38,227 bases of DNA from a virus. The notes below the pieces were generated by a model. The model was not told the DNA's origin and made no database searches. It saw only the letters and a list, made by a program, of their open reading frames with translations. Of the stretch, positions 6,176 to 12,069 are shown piece after piece. Made by a program: the position numbers and the translations under genes. Position 1 is the stretch's first letter. The number at the start of each line of letters is the position of its first letter. The DNA lies in the IMG/VR virus record IMGVR_UViG_3300033150_001056, positions 1 through 38,227 of that record; one strand, given 5' to 3'.

Positions 6176-6416
6176 ATTTTGTAACAAAGAGGCTGTTCAC
6201 TGGCATCATTGTTTTTGGAGAAGCGAGTATTTTGAAAAAGATAGAGATGAAGATTGGAATTTAGTGCCCATCTGTTTTGAACACCATTTCTTAATACATC
6301 ATACTAACAAAGGAAAACATCTTGATAAGTTTTGCAAATTATTTGCTCTTAATAGATATAGAGGTCCGCATAAGGATAAATTAAGAGTAATAATTAAAAG
6401 AAAAAAATATGTCTAA
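6165..6416 (+). CDS. HNH-family small protein, 83 aa
   Basis: CKFC at residues 3-6, then HWHHCFWRSEYF, DEDWNLVPIC and FEHHFLIHH give the Cys, His, Asn and His layout of small phage HNH proteins (beta-beta-alpha-metal nucleases; compare NinG-like proteins). His-His near residue 14 would supply the general base and a metal ligand; Asn in DWNL and the final His cluster complete the motif. Small HNH proteins assist packaging or recombination in some phages. Here it lies in the early module, so recombination is more likely. It overlaps both neighbours. Confidence 0.6.
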   Translation: MKCKFCNKEAVHWHHCFWRSEYFEKDRDEDWNLVPICFEHHFLIHHTNKGKHLDKFCKLFALNRYRGPHKDKLRVIIKRKKYV

Positions 6417-6888
6417 TGATGACCCCTTACCGAAATTCCCAATCTGGATAAAAATCATCTGGACTTTAACATTCTTATCACTCTTAACAGCACTAATACT
6501 TTGCTTAATGGCTCTTAAAAAAACAAAGGTCGAGCCACCAAAAATTGAATACCGCCAAGAACCATTTGTTTATGGCTGGTCAAGCCCTGTAAATCCCGCT
6601 TATAAGACATACGCAGTGGTAACCGCTTATACACCACACGAAACCTGTAAAGGAAAATGTATTACAGCCGCAGGAACAGAGCCACAAGAAGGAAGAACAA
6701 TCGCTTGTCCTTACTGGATACCGCTTCACACCAGAGTAGAAATAGACGGAAAGATATATATCTGTGAAGACCGCACCGCAGAGTGGGTTCAACGAAGAAA
6801 TGGAGATACCTTTGATGTATTTATGAGAGATTACTGGGAAGCACGGCGGTGGGGGAAAAGAATAAAAGAGGTTAAAATTTACCATTAA
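6409..6888 (+). CDS. Membrane-anchored 3D-domain protein, probable peptidoglycan lytic enzyme
   Basis: Residues 12-36 form one transmembrane segment (WIKIIWTLTFLSLLTALILC). The rest matches the 3D domain (named for three conserved aspartates) found in MltA and YabE/Rpf-type cell-wall proteins: AVVTAYTPHE, ITAAGTEPQEGRTIACPYW, IPLHTRVEIDG, YICEDR, GDTFDVFMRD and WGKRIKEVKI. In those families it forms the double-psi barrel that cleaves peptidoglycan. A phage protein of this layout may act in lysis or host-wall remodelling from the membrane. Two extra cysteines (C-x-x-x-C near HETCKGKC) could form a disulfide. Length 159 aa. Confidence 0.65.
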   Translation: MSNDDPLPKFPIWIKIIWTLTFLSLLTALILCLMALKKTKVEPPKIEYRQEPFVYGWSSPVNPAYKTYAVVTAYTPHETCKGKCITAAGTEPQEGRTIACPYWIPLHTRVEIDGKIYICEDRTAEWVQRRNGDTFDVFMRDYWEARRWGKRIKEVKIYH

Positions 6889-6905
6889 CATAGTGAAAAT
6901 TTACT

Positions 6906-7103
6906 ATGGAGGAAGACTCAATAGAGCAATACGAAAAGATAATAGATTTACATAATCGCAATTTCCTTATTGCCCTAAGAGAAAGGGCTTGGGAAGAATC
7001 AAGAATAGAAGGATTAAATGAATTATGGAAAAAAGCATATGAAGAATTGGCTCAATCAGCAAATGTTTTAGATGCTTTCATAGCAAGAACTGAAATTAAG
7101 TAA
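6906..7103 (+). CDS. Small helical hypothetical protein, 65 aa
   Basis: No family recognised. It is almost entirely predicted helix and acidic (EEDSIEQYEKIIDLHNRN, WEESRIEGLNELWKKAYEEL). The start ATGGAGGAAG at 6906 follows a short AT leader. The gene ends where the GC-rich structured region at 7108-7210 begins. Confidence 0.5.
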   Translation: MEEDSIEQYEKIIDLHNRNFLIALRERAWEESRIEGLNELWKKAYEELAQSANVLDAFIARTEIK

Positions 7104-7107
7104 TAAT

Positions 7108-7210
7108 GCTGGTGGGCGTCGGTAGCGGGAAACAGCCAGCCCCCATAAAGTGCTGGATACTGCCCTTGAATGCTCGGTTTAGGAATCAAAACCCGCCGAG
7201 AGCCAGCACT
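7108..7210 (+). other. GC-rich structured region with four alternating complementary segments
   Basis: GCTGG (7108-7112), CCAGC (7136-7140), GCTGG (7152-7156) and CCAGC (7203-7207) alternate, so pairings 1:2 plus 3:4 compete with 2:3, as in attenuators. The 3:4 helix is strongest, AGTGCTGG (7149-7156) with CCAGCACT (7203-7210), and encloses CTCGG/CCGAG (7173-7177 with 7196-7200). The region is clearly GC-richer than its surroundings and precedes the ATG at 7227 by 16 nt. There is no U-run, so any effect is more likely on translation than on termination. Confidence 0.5.
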
Positions 7211-7226
7211 GAAATTAGATAAAACT

Positions 7227-7418
7227 ATGAAGAAAGAAAAGAAAATTGATTATAAGTGGTTTGGTAAACTTTCTGATTTGGCGGATTTTTTAAATAAAAT
7301 TGGAAAAGAAAGAATAGTTCAAATAATTTCTGATAAAACTTATTTCTTAGATAAGCGGGAATGTGGAGGATATAAATTAGGAGAGGATGAAAGATGGATA
7401 GTATTTTATGAAAAATAA
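7227..7418 (+). CDS. Small hypothetical protein, 63 aa
   Basis: It reads MKKEKKIDYKWFGKLSDLAD and ends RWIVFYEK; a basic N-terminus is followed by a small globular segment with one Cys. I chose 7227 because it follows an AT-rich stretch (AAAACTATGAAG). The in-frame ATG at 7170 lies inside the GC-rich structured region and would add 19 residues. No function recognised. Confidence 0.5.
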   Translation: MKKEKKIDYKWFGKLSDLADFLNKIGKERIVQIISDKTYFLDKRECGGYKLGEDERWIVFYEK

Positions 7419-7467
7419 AAAATTTGAAAGATATAAACAACAACAATGGCTAAAAGAAAACCTATGA
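7408..7467 (+). pseudogene. 19-codon remnant sharing the 3' end of the gene at 8002-8349
   Basis: ATG at 7408 opens a frame encoding MKNKKFERYKQQQWLKENL. Its last ten residues equal the C-terminus of the protein at 8002-8349, and the shared DNA continues past the stop (7435-7469 equals 8317-8351). It looks like the scar of a deletion or recombination between two small-gene cassettes. A nested frame at 7446-7496 (MAKRKPMTQNPTKKTK) carries the matching start of the next cassette, also cut short. Confidence 0.5.
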
Positions 7468-7469
7468 CC
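7435..7469 (+). repeat. 35-bp perfect direct repeat, copy 1 (copy 2 at 8317-8351)
   Basis: Both copies read through the end of one small gene and the ATG of the next, with core CAATGGCTAAAAGAAAACC. A second pair of direct repeats spans gene junctions at 7484-7510 and 7707-7733 (27 bp identical, with core AAATAAAACCTATGACTAAA). Repeats located at gene junctions would let homologous recombination delete or duplicate whole genes. Confidence 0.85.
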
Positions 7470-7501
7470 CAAAACCCAACCAAAAAAACTAAATAAAACC
7501 T

Positions 7502-7732
7502 ATGACTAAAGAACAAAAGAAAACAATTAAAAAAGAGAGAATATACGAAATTTGCAAAGAAGAGGTGGGTAGGTTATATGTGATGCTGTGTGATAAGAAT
7601 TTAGCCGAAACTCAGGTTAAAGAAATTAGACCATTGTTAGAATTTATAAGCGAAAGAATTACTTGGCGAGTTTTGGAGCTGTTAAATCAGCATTATGCCA
7701 ATTCCCAAAAACTAAATAAAACCTATGACTAA
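7502..7732 (+). CDS. Small cassette protein with the MTKEQKKTIK start, 76 aa
   Basis: The first ten residues are the shared start module seen in several following genes; the rest (ERIYEICKEEVGRLYVMLCD, then ETQVKEIRPLLEFISERITW) is unique and helical. Its 5' junction (7484-7510) is repeated before the next gene at 7707-7733. It overlaps that gene by 8 nt. Function unknown. Confidence 0.55.
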   Translation: MTKEQKKTIKKERIYEICKEEVGRLYVMLCDKNLAETQVKEIRPLLEFISERITWRVLELLNQHYANSQKLNKTYD

Positions 7733-8030
7733 AAAACAAAACAAAACAATTAAAGAGGAGATAGAAAGGGAAATAGAACAGTTAAAAAGGCGAGATGAGG
7801 AAAGAAGAGAAGAGTTCGCTAAAGCCCTTGGTTGGTATGATTATAGTGGCGGAAGACCAGAACCTATTTTGCCTTCGTGGGAACAGATATTTGTTGAGAT
7901 AGGAAAATTATTAGACAAACAAAAATTTTATGATTATTGTATTGCCGAATTGGAAAATATTAAATTTCGCATTAAGAAATTAGAATTAAGACAGAAAAAT
8001 TATGACCAAGAGGGCAAAGAAAACAATTGA
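7725..8030 (+). CDS. Small cassette protein with the MTKKQNKTIK start, 101 aa
   Basis: The shared start module is followed by a highly charged helix (EEIEREIEQLKRRDEERREE), a short globular part (ALGWYDYSGGRPEPILPSW) and a C-terminal helix. It overlaps the next gene by 29 nt. No family recognised; not similar to its neighbours beyond the first ten residues. Confidence 0.55.
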   Translation: MTKKQNKTIKEEIEREIEQLKRRDEERREEFAKALGWYDYSGGRPEPILPSWEQIFVEIGKLLDKQKFYDYCIAELENIKFRIKKLELRQKNYDQEGKENN

Positions 8031-8349
8031 AGAAGAAATAGAAGAAGTAATAGATGCCCTTATTAAAGATGTCCATTATGAACACACTTACCCTGCCCAT
8101 ACCGCTTATTATCAGTTAGATTTTGATAAATTAAGGAATGCTCTCAAAGAGTTTAGTCAAAAGTTACTCCAACGCTTTATAGAGGAGACAAAATTGAAAA
8201 AGAGGATTTATGAAAAGGAAATAGAAGAGTTTAAAATAGATAACTCAACCATTGAGGGAGAGTTTTTTGAACGATTTTTAGATGGCTATAATCAAGCCTT
8301 ACAAAATATTAACCAAAAACAACAACAATGGCTAAAAGAAAACCTATGA
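8002..8349 (+). CDS. Small cassette protein with the MTKRAKKTIE start, 115 aa
   Basis: Mostly helical, with the sequence HYEHTYPAHTAYYQLDFDKL in the first third. The C-terminus QKQQQWLKENL is the one duplicated in the remnant at 7408-7467. The stop TGA (8347-8349) overlaps the ATG (8346) that I take as the start of the next gene, a classic ATGA coupling. Function unknown. Confidence 0.55.
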   Translation: MTKRAKKTIEEEIEEVIDALIKDVHYEHTYPAHTAYYQLDFDKLRNALKEFSQKLLQRFIEETKLKKRIYEKEIEEFKIDNSTIEGEFFERFLDGYNQALQNINQKQQQWLKENL

Positions 8350-8558
8350 CCAAAAAACAAAAGAAAACCGAAAAAGGAATTTTATACGGAAAATGGAAGA
8401 TTGATAAAATGCTCAAACCAAATGAAAGTCTTGAGGTAGTATTTGATTTTGTTTACGGAAACAAACCAAAGGATAAGAGGTTTGATTGGGGATTGGAAAA
8501 AGTTACGCTTAAAAGTGTTCGGAAGGTATCTTTTCCGAGTAGAAAATTAAAAAAGTGA
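8346..8558 (+). CDS. Small cassette protein with the MTKKQKKTEK start, 70 aa
   Basis: I take the ATG at 8346 rather than the in-frame ATG at 8328: it gives the shared start MTKKQKKTEKG and overlaps the previous stop by four bases. The body is a small, probably beta-rich protein (LYGKWKIDKMLKPNESLEVV, VTLKSVRKVSFPSRKLKK). The 35-bp repeat copy 2 covers the junction. No function recognised. Confidence 0.5.
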   Translation: MTKKQKKTEKGILYGKWKIDKMLKPNESLEVVFDFVYGNKPKDKRFDWGLEKVTLKSVRKVSFPSRKLKK

Positions 8559-8566
8559 ACGGAAAT

Positions 8567-8833
8567 ATGGCTAAAGAACAAAAGAAAACAATTAAGAGGT
8601 GGAAAGTAGAATTAAGATGTCGGGGATGCGGGAAACTTATAAATGAAACCAAACTAATAAAAGATAAAGAATTAGCCGAAAAGATTTATCGTGATGCTTT
8701 AATAAATCCCTTAATTGGTTGGTGCTGGGAGTGCGATAGAAAACCATTTCCAAAGATAATTGAAATTTATGACCAAACCAACTCAAAAACTAACCAAAAA
8801 AAACTAACCGAAGCCCATGAAAAAAGAAAATAA
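8567..8833 (+). CDS. Small zinc-binding cassette protein, 88 aa
   Basis: The ATG at 8567 gives the shared start MAKEQKKTIK; a GTG four codons earlier (8555) is possible but less like its neighbours. The unique part has CRGCGK and CWECDRKP about 33 residues apart, a four-cysteine zinc ribbon. The tail is basic. It overlaps the following gene by 17 nt. Confidence 0.55.
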   Translation: MAKEQKKTIKRWKVELRCRGCGKLINETKLIKDKELAEKIYRDALINPLIGWCWECDRKPFPKIIEIYDQTNSKTNQKKLTEAHEKRK

Positions 8834-9119
8834 AACATTAAAAAACTTAATAGATGAGATGGTGGAAAAAATCGAAGAAGATTGCTATCACTTTTTAATC
8901 CTTTTATCTCCGCAAGATAAAGAAGACCTAATGAATCATATCCGCCAATCCCTTATCCGAGTAGCGAAAGAGACGACGAAGGCAATGGATATGAGAAAAA
9001 AGATTAGCGAAATATATAGCGACGAAGAAAAAAGTAATGATTATTTTTACGGGTGGGACGATGCTAATAATTATTTACAAACCAAACTTAAGCAATTCTT
9101 AGGAAAGTATTATGGCTAA
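8817..9119 (+). CDS. Small helical cassette protein, 100 aa
   Basis: It begins MKKENKTLKNLIDEM, a diverged form of the shared start. The rest is helical and acidic, with LLSPQDKEDLMNHIRQSLIR and a C-terminal YFYGWDDANNYLQTKLKQFL. It overlaps the next gene by 8 nt. No family recognised. Confidence 0.5.
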   Translation: MKKENKTLKNLIDEMVEKIEEDCYHFLILLSPQDKEDLMNHIRQSLIRVAKETTKAMDMRKKISEIYSDEEKSNDYFYGWDDANNYLQTKLKQFLGKYYG

Positions 9120-9333
9120 AAAACATTTGAAGAACTACCTTAAACTTAGTCGAATTATTGCGATTTCTCTGTGGATGTTTGCCCTTATATTATTCATTGC
9201 AGGATTAGATGGAATGCTAACTCCCGATTATCCCTATCGTGATGGGGCGATAAGAAATTTAGTTATAAATGTTCCTTTATTTGCCCTAACTGGTTTTCTT
9301 TATTGGTTTTTGCCCAAGTTGTCTGATGAGTAA
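9112..9333 (+). CDS. Small two-helix membrane protein, 73 aa
   Basis: After MAKKHLKNYLKLSR come two hydrophobic segments, about residues 15-36 (IIAISLWMFALILFIAGLDG) and 48-69 (LVINVPLFALTGFLYWFLPK), separated by a short polar loop with Pro and Tyr. The topology would allow a holin or inhibitor role, but nothing in the sequence proves it. It shares only the MAKK start with the neighbouring cassettes. Confidence 0.5.
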   Translation: MAKKHLKNYLKLSRIIAISLWMFALILFIAGLDGMLTPDYPYRDGAIRNLVINVPLFALTGFLYWFLPKLSDE

Positions 9334-9350
9334 AATTCATTATTAAACTT

Positions 9351-9614
9351 ATGGCTAAAAAACAAAAGAAAATTGAAAAAAAAGAACATATTTTTTATGA
9401 AGGTTTTTGTATATTTTGTGGTAAAGCGGATACTTATGAAAATAGAAAGAAGGGATGTATAAGACCTGCAATAATAAAAGAAACAAAATTCGATGTAGTG
9501 AGAATCTTGTGTGAAAACGGATATATAGTTAAATTTGTTGTCCCCGTTTATGAGTATCGATATGAAAGTGGAAAAACAACTCTGGTATATATATTAGAGA
9601 AATCTAAAAATTAA
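9351..9614 (+). CDS. Small cassette protein with the MAKKQKKIEK start, 87 aa
   Basis: The shared start is followed by EHIFYEGFCIFCGKADTYEN, a Cys pair (C-x-x-C) that may bind zinc with later cysteines (CIRP, CENG), then a strand-rich end (YIVKFVVPVYEYRYESGKTT). It stands alone, 17 nt after the previous gene, without overlap. Function unknown. Confidence 0.5.
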   Translation: MAKKQKKIEKKEHIFYEGFCIFCGKADTYENRKKGCIRPAIIKETKFDVVRILCENGYIVKFVVPVYEYRYESGKTTLVYILEKSKN

Positions 9615-9632
9615 CCCGAAATCAAACAACCT

Positions 9633-9800
9633 ATGAAAAAACAAAAGAAAATTGAAATACCACGACCCAGATATCAAATTGAAGTTATGGAGTTTAGAGT
9701 CCAGCGTTTTACTCCAATTATTGAAGGAATTAAAAGACTTTGTGGAATTAAGATAAAAAGAGCTCCAAAAGAAGCGGATGCGGTAATGATTACATTTTAA
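9633..9800 (+). CDS. Small cassette protein with the MKKQKKIEI start, 55 aa
   Basis: This 55-codon frame starts at the ATG in ACCTATGAAA, the same junction context as 7502 and 7725. It opens MKKQKKIEIPRPRYQIEVME and ends ADAVMITF at TAA 9798-9800. Basic with short strands. The start module supports it as a real gene. Function unknown. Confidence 0.45.
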   Translation: MKKQKKIEIPRPRYQIEVMEFRVQRFTPIIEGIKRLCGIKIKRAPKEADAVMITF

Positions 9801-9856
9801 TGAAAGGAGATATTATTGAGTTAGAAAGAGAAAGGAGAATATTTATAGAGTGGTAG
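9800..9856 (+). CDS. Possible 18-residue peptide
   Basis: An ATG overlapping the previous stop (TAATG) opens MKGDIIELERERRIFIEW before TAG at 9854-9856. The coupling is typical of real genes here, but nothing else supports it. It may be a coupling relic rather than a functional peptide. Confidence 0.25.
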   Translation: MKGDIIELERERRIFIEW

Positions 9857-9911
9857 GTAAATTGCTGAGAGAAAAATTAAAAGGTCGAATATAAACCAAA
9901 ATTATAAAAAT

Positions 9912-10064
9912 ATGGTTGGGGAAGAAATACAAACTCCCGAAACTCCGCAGGAAACTCCAGAAGAAGCCGTCGAAGAAACAAAAGAAACCCCAGAAGAGGT
10001 TCAAGAATCTGCTTCTGAGGAAACGCCAGAAGAGGTTGTTGAAACCCCCCAAGAAGGAGAGTAG
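9912..10064 (+). CDS. Glu/Thr/Pro-rich acidic protein, 50 aa
   Basis: The ATG at 9912 has the TATAAAAATATGG-type leader and an AAAGGTCG motif 32 nt upstream (9880). The product is disordered and built of T-P-E-E-like units (QTPETPQETPEEAVEETKE and so on) with no basic domain. It resembles the acidic linker of the protease/scaffold protein (27424). It could be an anti-restriction DNA mimic, an interaction tail or a scaffold helper; none of these is shown. The stop codon abuts the hairpin at 10065-10109. Confidence 0.55.
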   Translation: MVGEEIQTPETPQETPEEAVEETKETPEEVQESASEETPEEVVETPQEGE

Positions 10065-10109
10065 TATCTTGGCTGGTGGGCGGGAACTCCCCGCCTATCA
10101 GTTAAGATA
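10065..10109 (+). other. 20-bp RNA hairpin directly after a stop codon
   Basis: All 20 bases of 10065-10084 pair with 10090-10109 around the loop AACTC, with six GC pairs next to the loop and five G-U pairs. Every wobble has G on the 5' arm and U on the 3' arm of the + strand RNA, so the stem is continuous only as + strand RNA. There is no U-run, so it is not a typical terminator. It sits between the acidic protein and the zinc protein at 10126. Confidence 0.65.
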
Positions 10110-10125
10110 TTAACTCCAAAAATGT

Positions 10126-10293
10126 ATGGATGATGTAAGAATAGAATGTGAAAAATGTGGAAAACTTATTAAAGTGGCTTACGGAATTTTAGCAGAAAAT
10201 AAGAAAAAGGTCTTAAATCTATGCTGGGATTGTTACCAGCAAATAATAAATCAAAATAAAAAAGATGGCAAAAAAAAGAAGTCTCAAAGTTAA
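10126..10293 (+). CDS. Small zinc-finger protein, 55 aa
   Basis: It reads MDDVRIECEKCGKLIKVAYG, then NLCWDCYQQ and a lysine-rich tail; CEKC (8-11) and CWDC (33-36) make a four-cysteine zinc site. The last 29 nt overlap the start of the next gene at 10265. AAAGGTC at 10206 lies in this gene, 59 nt before that start. Its short length and zinc layout suggest a nucleic-acid-binding or adaptor protein. Confidence 0.5.
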   Translation: MDDVRIECEKCGKLIKVAYGILAENKKKVLNLCWDCYQQIINQNKKDGKKKKSQS

Positions 10294-10681
10294 AGCAGAA
10301 GATGTATTAAAACTCCTCATTGATGCAAATAAGAGGTATGAGGAGAATTTTAAGAAATTACAGAATAAAATCAATGAGATTGAGACGAGGCAGAATTTAA
10401 ACAATAGAGAAATAATGAGGACAACAGAGGGGTTGAAGACGGAGCTTAATAATCTATTTGCTTCCTTGAATTCGGTTTTTAAGGAGTTAACAAAAATGGA
10501 CAGGCGTGATGGGAGTAATGTAGAACCCATTTTTCAGTGCGGAGTATTGGTGTTCAACGCAAACAAGACGGGGAGAGAAGTAGATGTAGAGAGATTTAAA
10601 ACAGAGTTAATGGAGTTGATGAAAAAATACGGCATCGGAGCGGTTAATGCCTCTTTCATTTCTGACATCACAAAATTATGA
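10265..10681 (+). CDS. Coiled-coil protein, 138 aa
   Basis: After a basic start MAKKRSLKVKAEDVLKLL, residues 20-80 form a clear heptad-rich coiled coil (EENFKKLQNKINEIETRQNL and onward to VFKELTKMDRR). A small C-terminal domain (EPIFQCGVLVFNANKTGREV) follows. It overlaps rusA by 4 nt (ATGA). Function unknown; the position suggests a replication or recombination accessory protein. Confidence 0.55.
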   Translation: MAKKRSLKVKAEDVLKLLIDANKRYEENFKKLQNKINEIETRQNLNNREIMRTTEGLKTELNNLFASLNSVFKELTKMDRRDGSNVEPIFQCGVLVFNANKTGREVDVERFKTELMELMKKYGIGAVNASFISDITKL

Positions 10682-11028
10682 GCAAAAAGAAAACAAGAAC
10701 AATAAAAGTTACTTTGCCTTTTAGACCTTTAAGTATCAACAAAGCTTGGCAAGGACGAAGATATAAAACCAGAGAATATGATGATTTTATTACAGATTGC
10801 CTTTGGTCTTTACCAAGAAGGAAAATGATTCGGGGGAATGTGGCAGTGATAATAGATTTCTATCTCAAAAGGGCAAAAAATTGTGATGTGGATAATTTTA
10901 TTAAACCTTTACTTGATATTATTGTAAAAAAGGGTTATATTAAAGATGACAGATATGTTTTCTTTTTACAAGCTCAAAAACACTATTCTCAAAATGAAAA
11001 AATTAAAATTAACATTATTCCTTTATGA
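10678..11028 (+). CDS. rusA: RusA-family Holliday junction resolvase
   Basis: The RusA signature is present: LPFRPLSINKAW near the N-terminus, NCDVDNFIKPLLDII with the paired metal-binding aspartates (about residues 63-72), and GYIKDDRYV with the final Asp pair. RusA dimers cut four-way DNA junctions, here probably resolving replication or recombination intermediates before packaging. Length 116 aa, normal for the family. The N-terminus MSKKKTRTIKV also resembles the start module of the small-gene cassettes. It overlaps queD by 4 nt. Confidence 0.85.
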   Translation: MSKKKTRTIKVTLPFRPLSINKAWQGRRYKTREYDDFITDCLWSLPRRKMIRGNVAVIIDFYLKRAKNCDVDNFIKPLLDIIVKKGYIKDDRYVFFLQAQKHYSQNEKIKINIIPL

Positions 11029-11378
11029 GAATAGGTAAAACTTTCACATTTGATGCAGCTCATTTTATTGAAGGACATCCTAAATGTGGTCAGATGCACG
11101 GTCATACTTGGAAACTTAAAGTTATTTTAGAAGGTGAACCAGATAAAAGCGGATTTATTATTGATTTTCACGATTTTAAGAAAATTGTAAATTCGGTTAT
11201 TATACAAGAAGTTGACCATAAATGTTTAAATGATGTTTTTGATTTTACTCCCACTTCTGAAAACATTGTAAGGTGGATTTGGCAAAAATTAGAACCCGTT
11301 TTTACTGCTTACAATATAAAACTCAAAGAAATTAAACTTTACGAAAGCCCAGATTCCTGGGTTTCTTATTATGGATAA
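11025..11378 (+). CDS. queD: QueD, 6-carboxy-5,6,7,8-tetrahydropterin synthase
   Basis: The T-fold enzyme converts dihydroneopterin triphosphate to 6-carboxytetrahydropterin, step 2 of 7-deazaguanine synthesis. Visible features: FDAAHF with zinc ligand His13, catalytic Cys21 in KCGQMHGH with His25 and His27, the conserved DFHDFK segment, VDHKCLND and the substrate-binding Glu in YESPDSW. Length 117 aa, typical. It overlaps rusA by 4 nt and queE by 8 nt, making one tightly coupled operon with queE, folE, queC and dpdA. Confidence 0.9.
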   Translation: MRIGKTFTFDAAHFIEGHPKCGQMHGHTWKLKVILEGEPDKSGFIIDFHDFKKIVNSVIIQEVDHKCLNDVFDFTPTSENIVRWIWQKLEPVFTAYNIKLKEIKLYESPDSWVSYYG

Positions 11379-12069
11379 AAATAAGAAAATTGCAATAAGT
11401 GAGATATTTTTATCAATTCAAGGAGAAGGATTGAGACAGGGAGAACCCACTATTTTTATTAGAACGTTCGGTTGTAATCTGGAATGCGCATACTGTGACA
11501 CTGATTATGCAAAAGAAGGAGAGTTTAAAGTAATGACTATAGATGATATTTTAAAAGAAATTGAATCGTTTAAACCTTATAAAGAAGTCCAGATTACAGG
11601 AGGCGAACCTCTTATTCAAGAAAATATGAGTTACTTAGTAAAAACTCTGATATTGAATGGATACAAGGTTTATATCAATACCAATGGCTCAATTCCTATT
11701 GATGAGATAGTGAAGTTGAGAAATATAGATTCAACAGGTGATTTAAGATTTATGATGGATTATAAAACACCAAGTTCAGGAATGCATGGAAAAATGCTTT
11801 GGAGCAATTTGGAACAATTAACTGAAAAAGACCAATTATTTTTTATCATTTCAGATGAAAGAGATTATGAGTTTGCAAAAAATGTTATTAGTAAGATTGA
11901 AACAAAACCGAAAATTATTTTTAGTCCTGCTTTTCCTGTAAAAGGAAAGTTTAATCCCGAATGGAAGCCAAAAGATTTAGTTAAAAAGGTTTTAGAGGAT
12001 AAATTAAAGGTCAGAATATCAATTCAATTACATAAAATAATATGGAGTCCAGAAACAAGAGGAGTATAG
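11371..12069 (+). CDS. queE: QueE, 7-carboxy-7-deazaguanine synthase (radical SAM)
   Basis: It makes 7-carboxy-7-deazaguanine from carboxytetrahydropterin using a 4Fe-4S cluster and SAM. The cluster motif is C-x3-C-x2-C (Cys35, Cys39, Cys42 in CNLECAYC), preceded by the QueE signature SIQGEG and followed by the SAM-binding ITGGEPLIQ. The C-terminus has the family pattern RISIQLHKIIW. Length 232 aa. The 3' end overlaps folE by 28 nt, and AAAGGTC (12006), inside queE, begins 36 nt before the folE start. Confidence 0.92.
   Translation: MDKNKKIAISEIFLSIQGEGLRQGEPTIFIRTFGCNLECAYCDTDYAKEGEFKVMTIDDILKEIESFKPYKEVQITGGEPLIQENMSYLVKTLILNGYKVYINTNGSIPIDEIVKLRNIDSTGDLRFMMDYKTPSSGMHGKMLWSNLEQLTEKDQLFFIISDERDYEFAKNVISKIETKPKIIFSPAFPVKGKFNPEWKPKDLVKKVLEDKLKVRISIQLHKIIWSPETRGV

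Noticed and set aside
9916-10113. Lys-rich 65-codon + strand frame starting with TTG
   Set aside because: It is the +1 shadow of the acidic gene at 9912-10064, which has the leader and motif.
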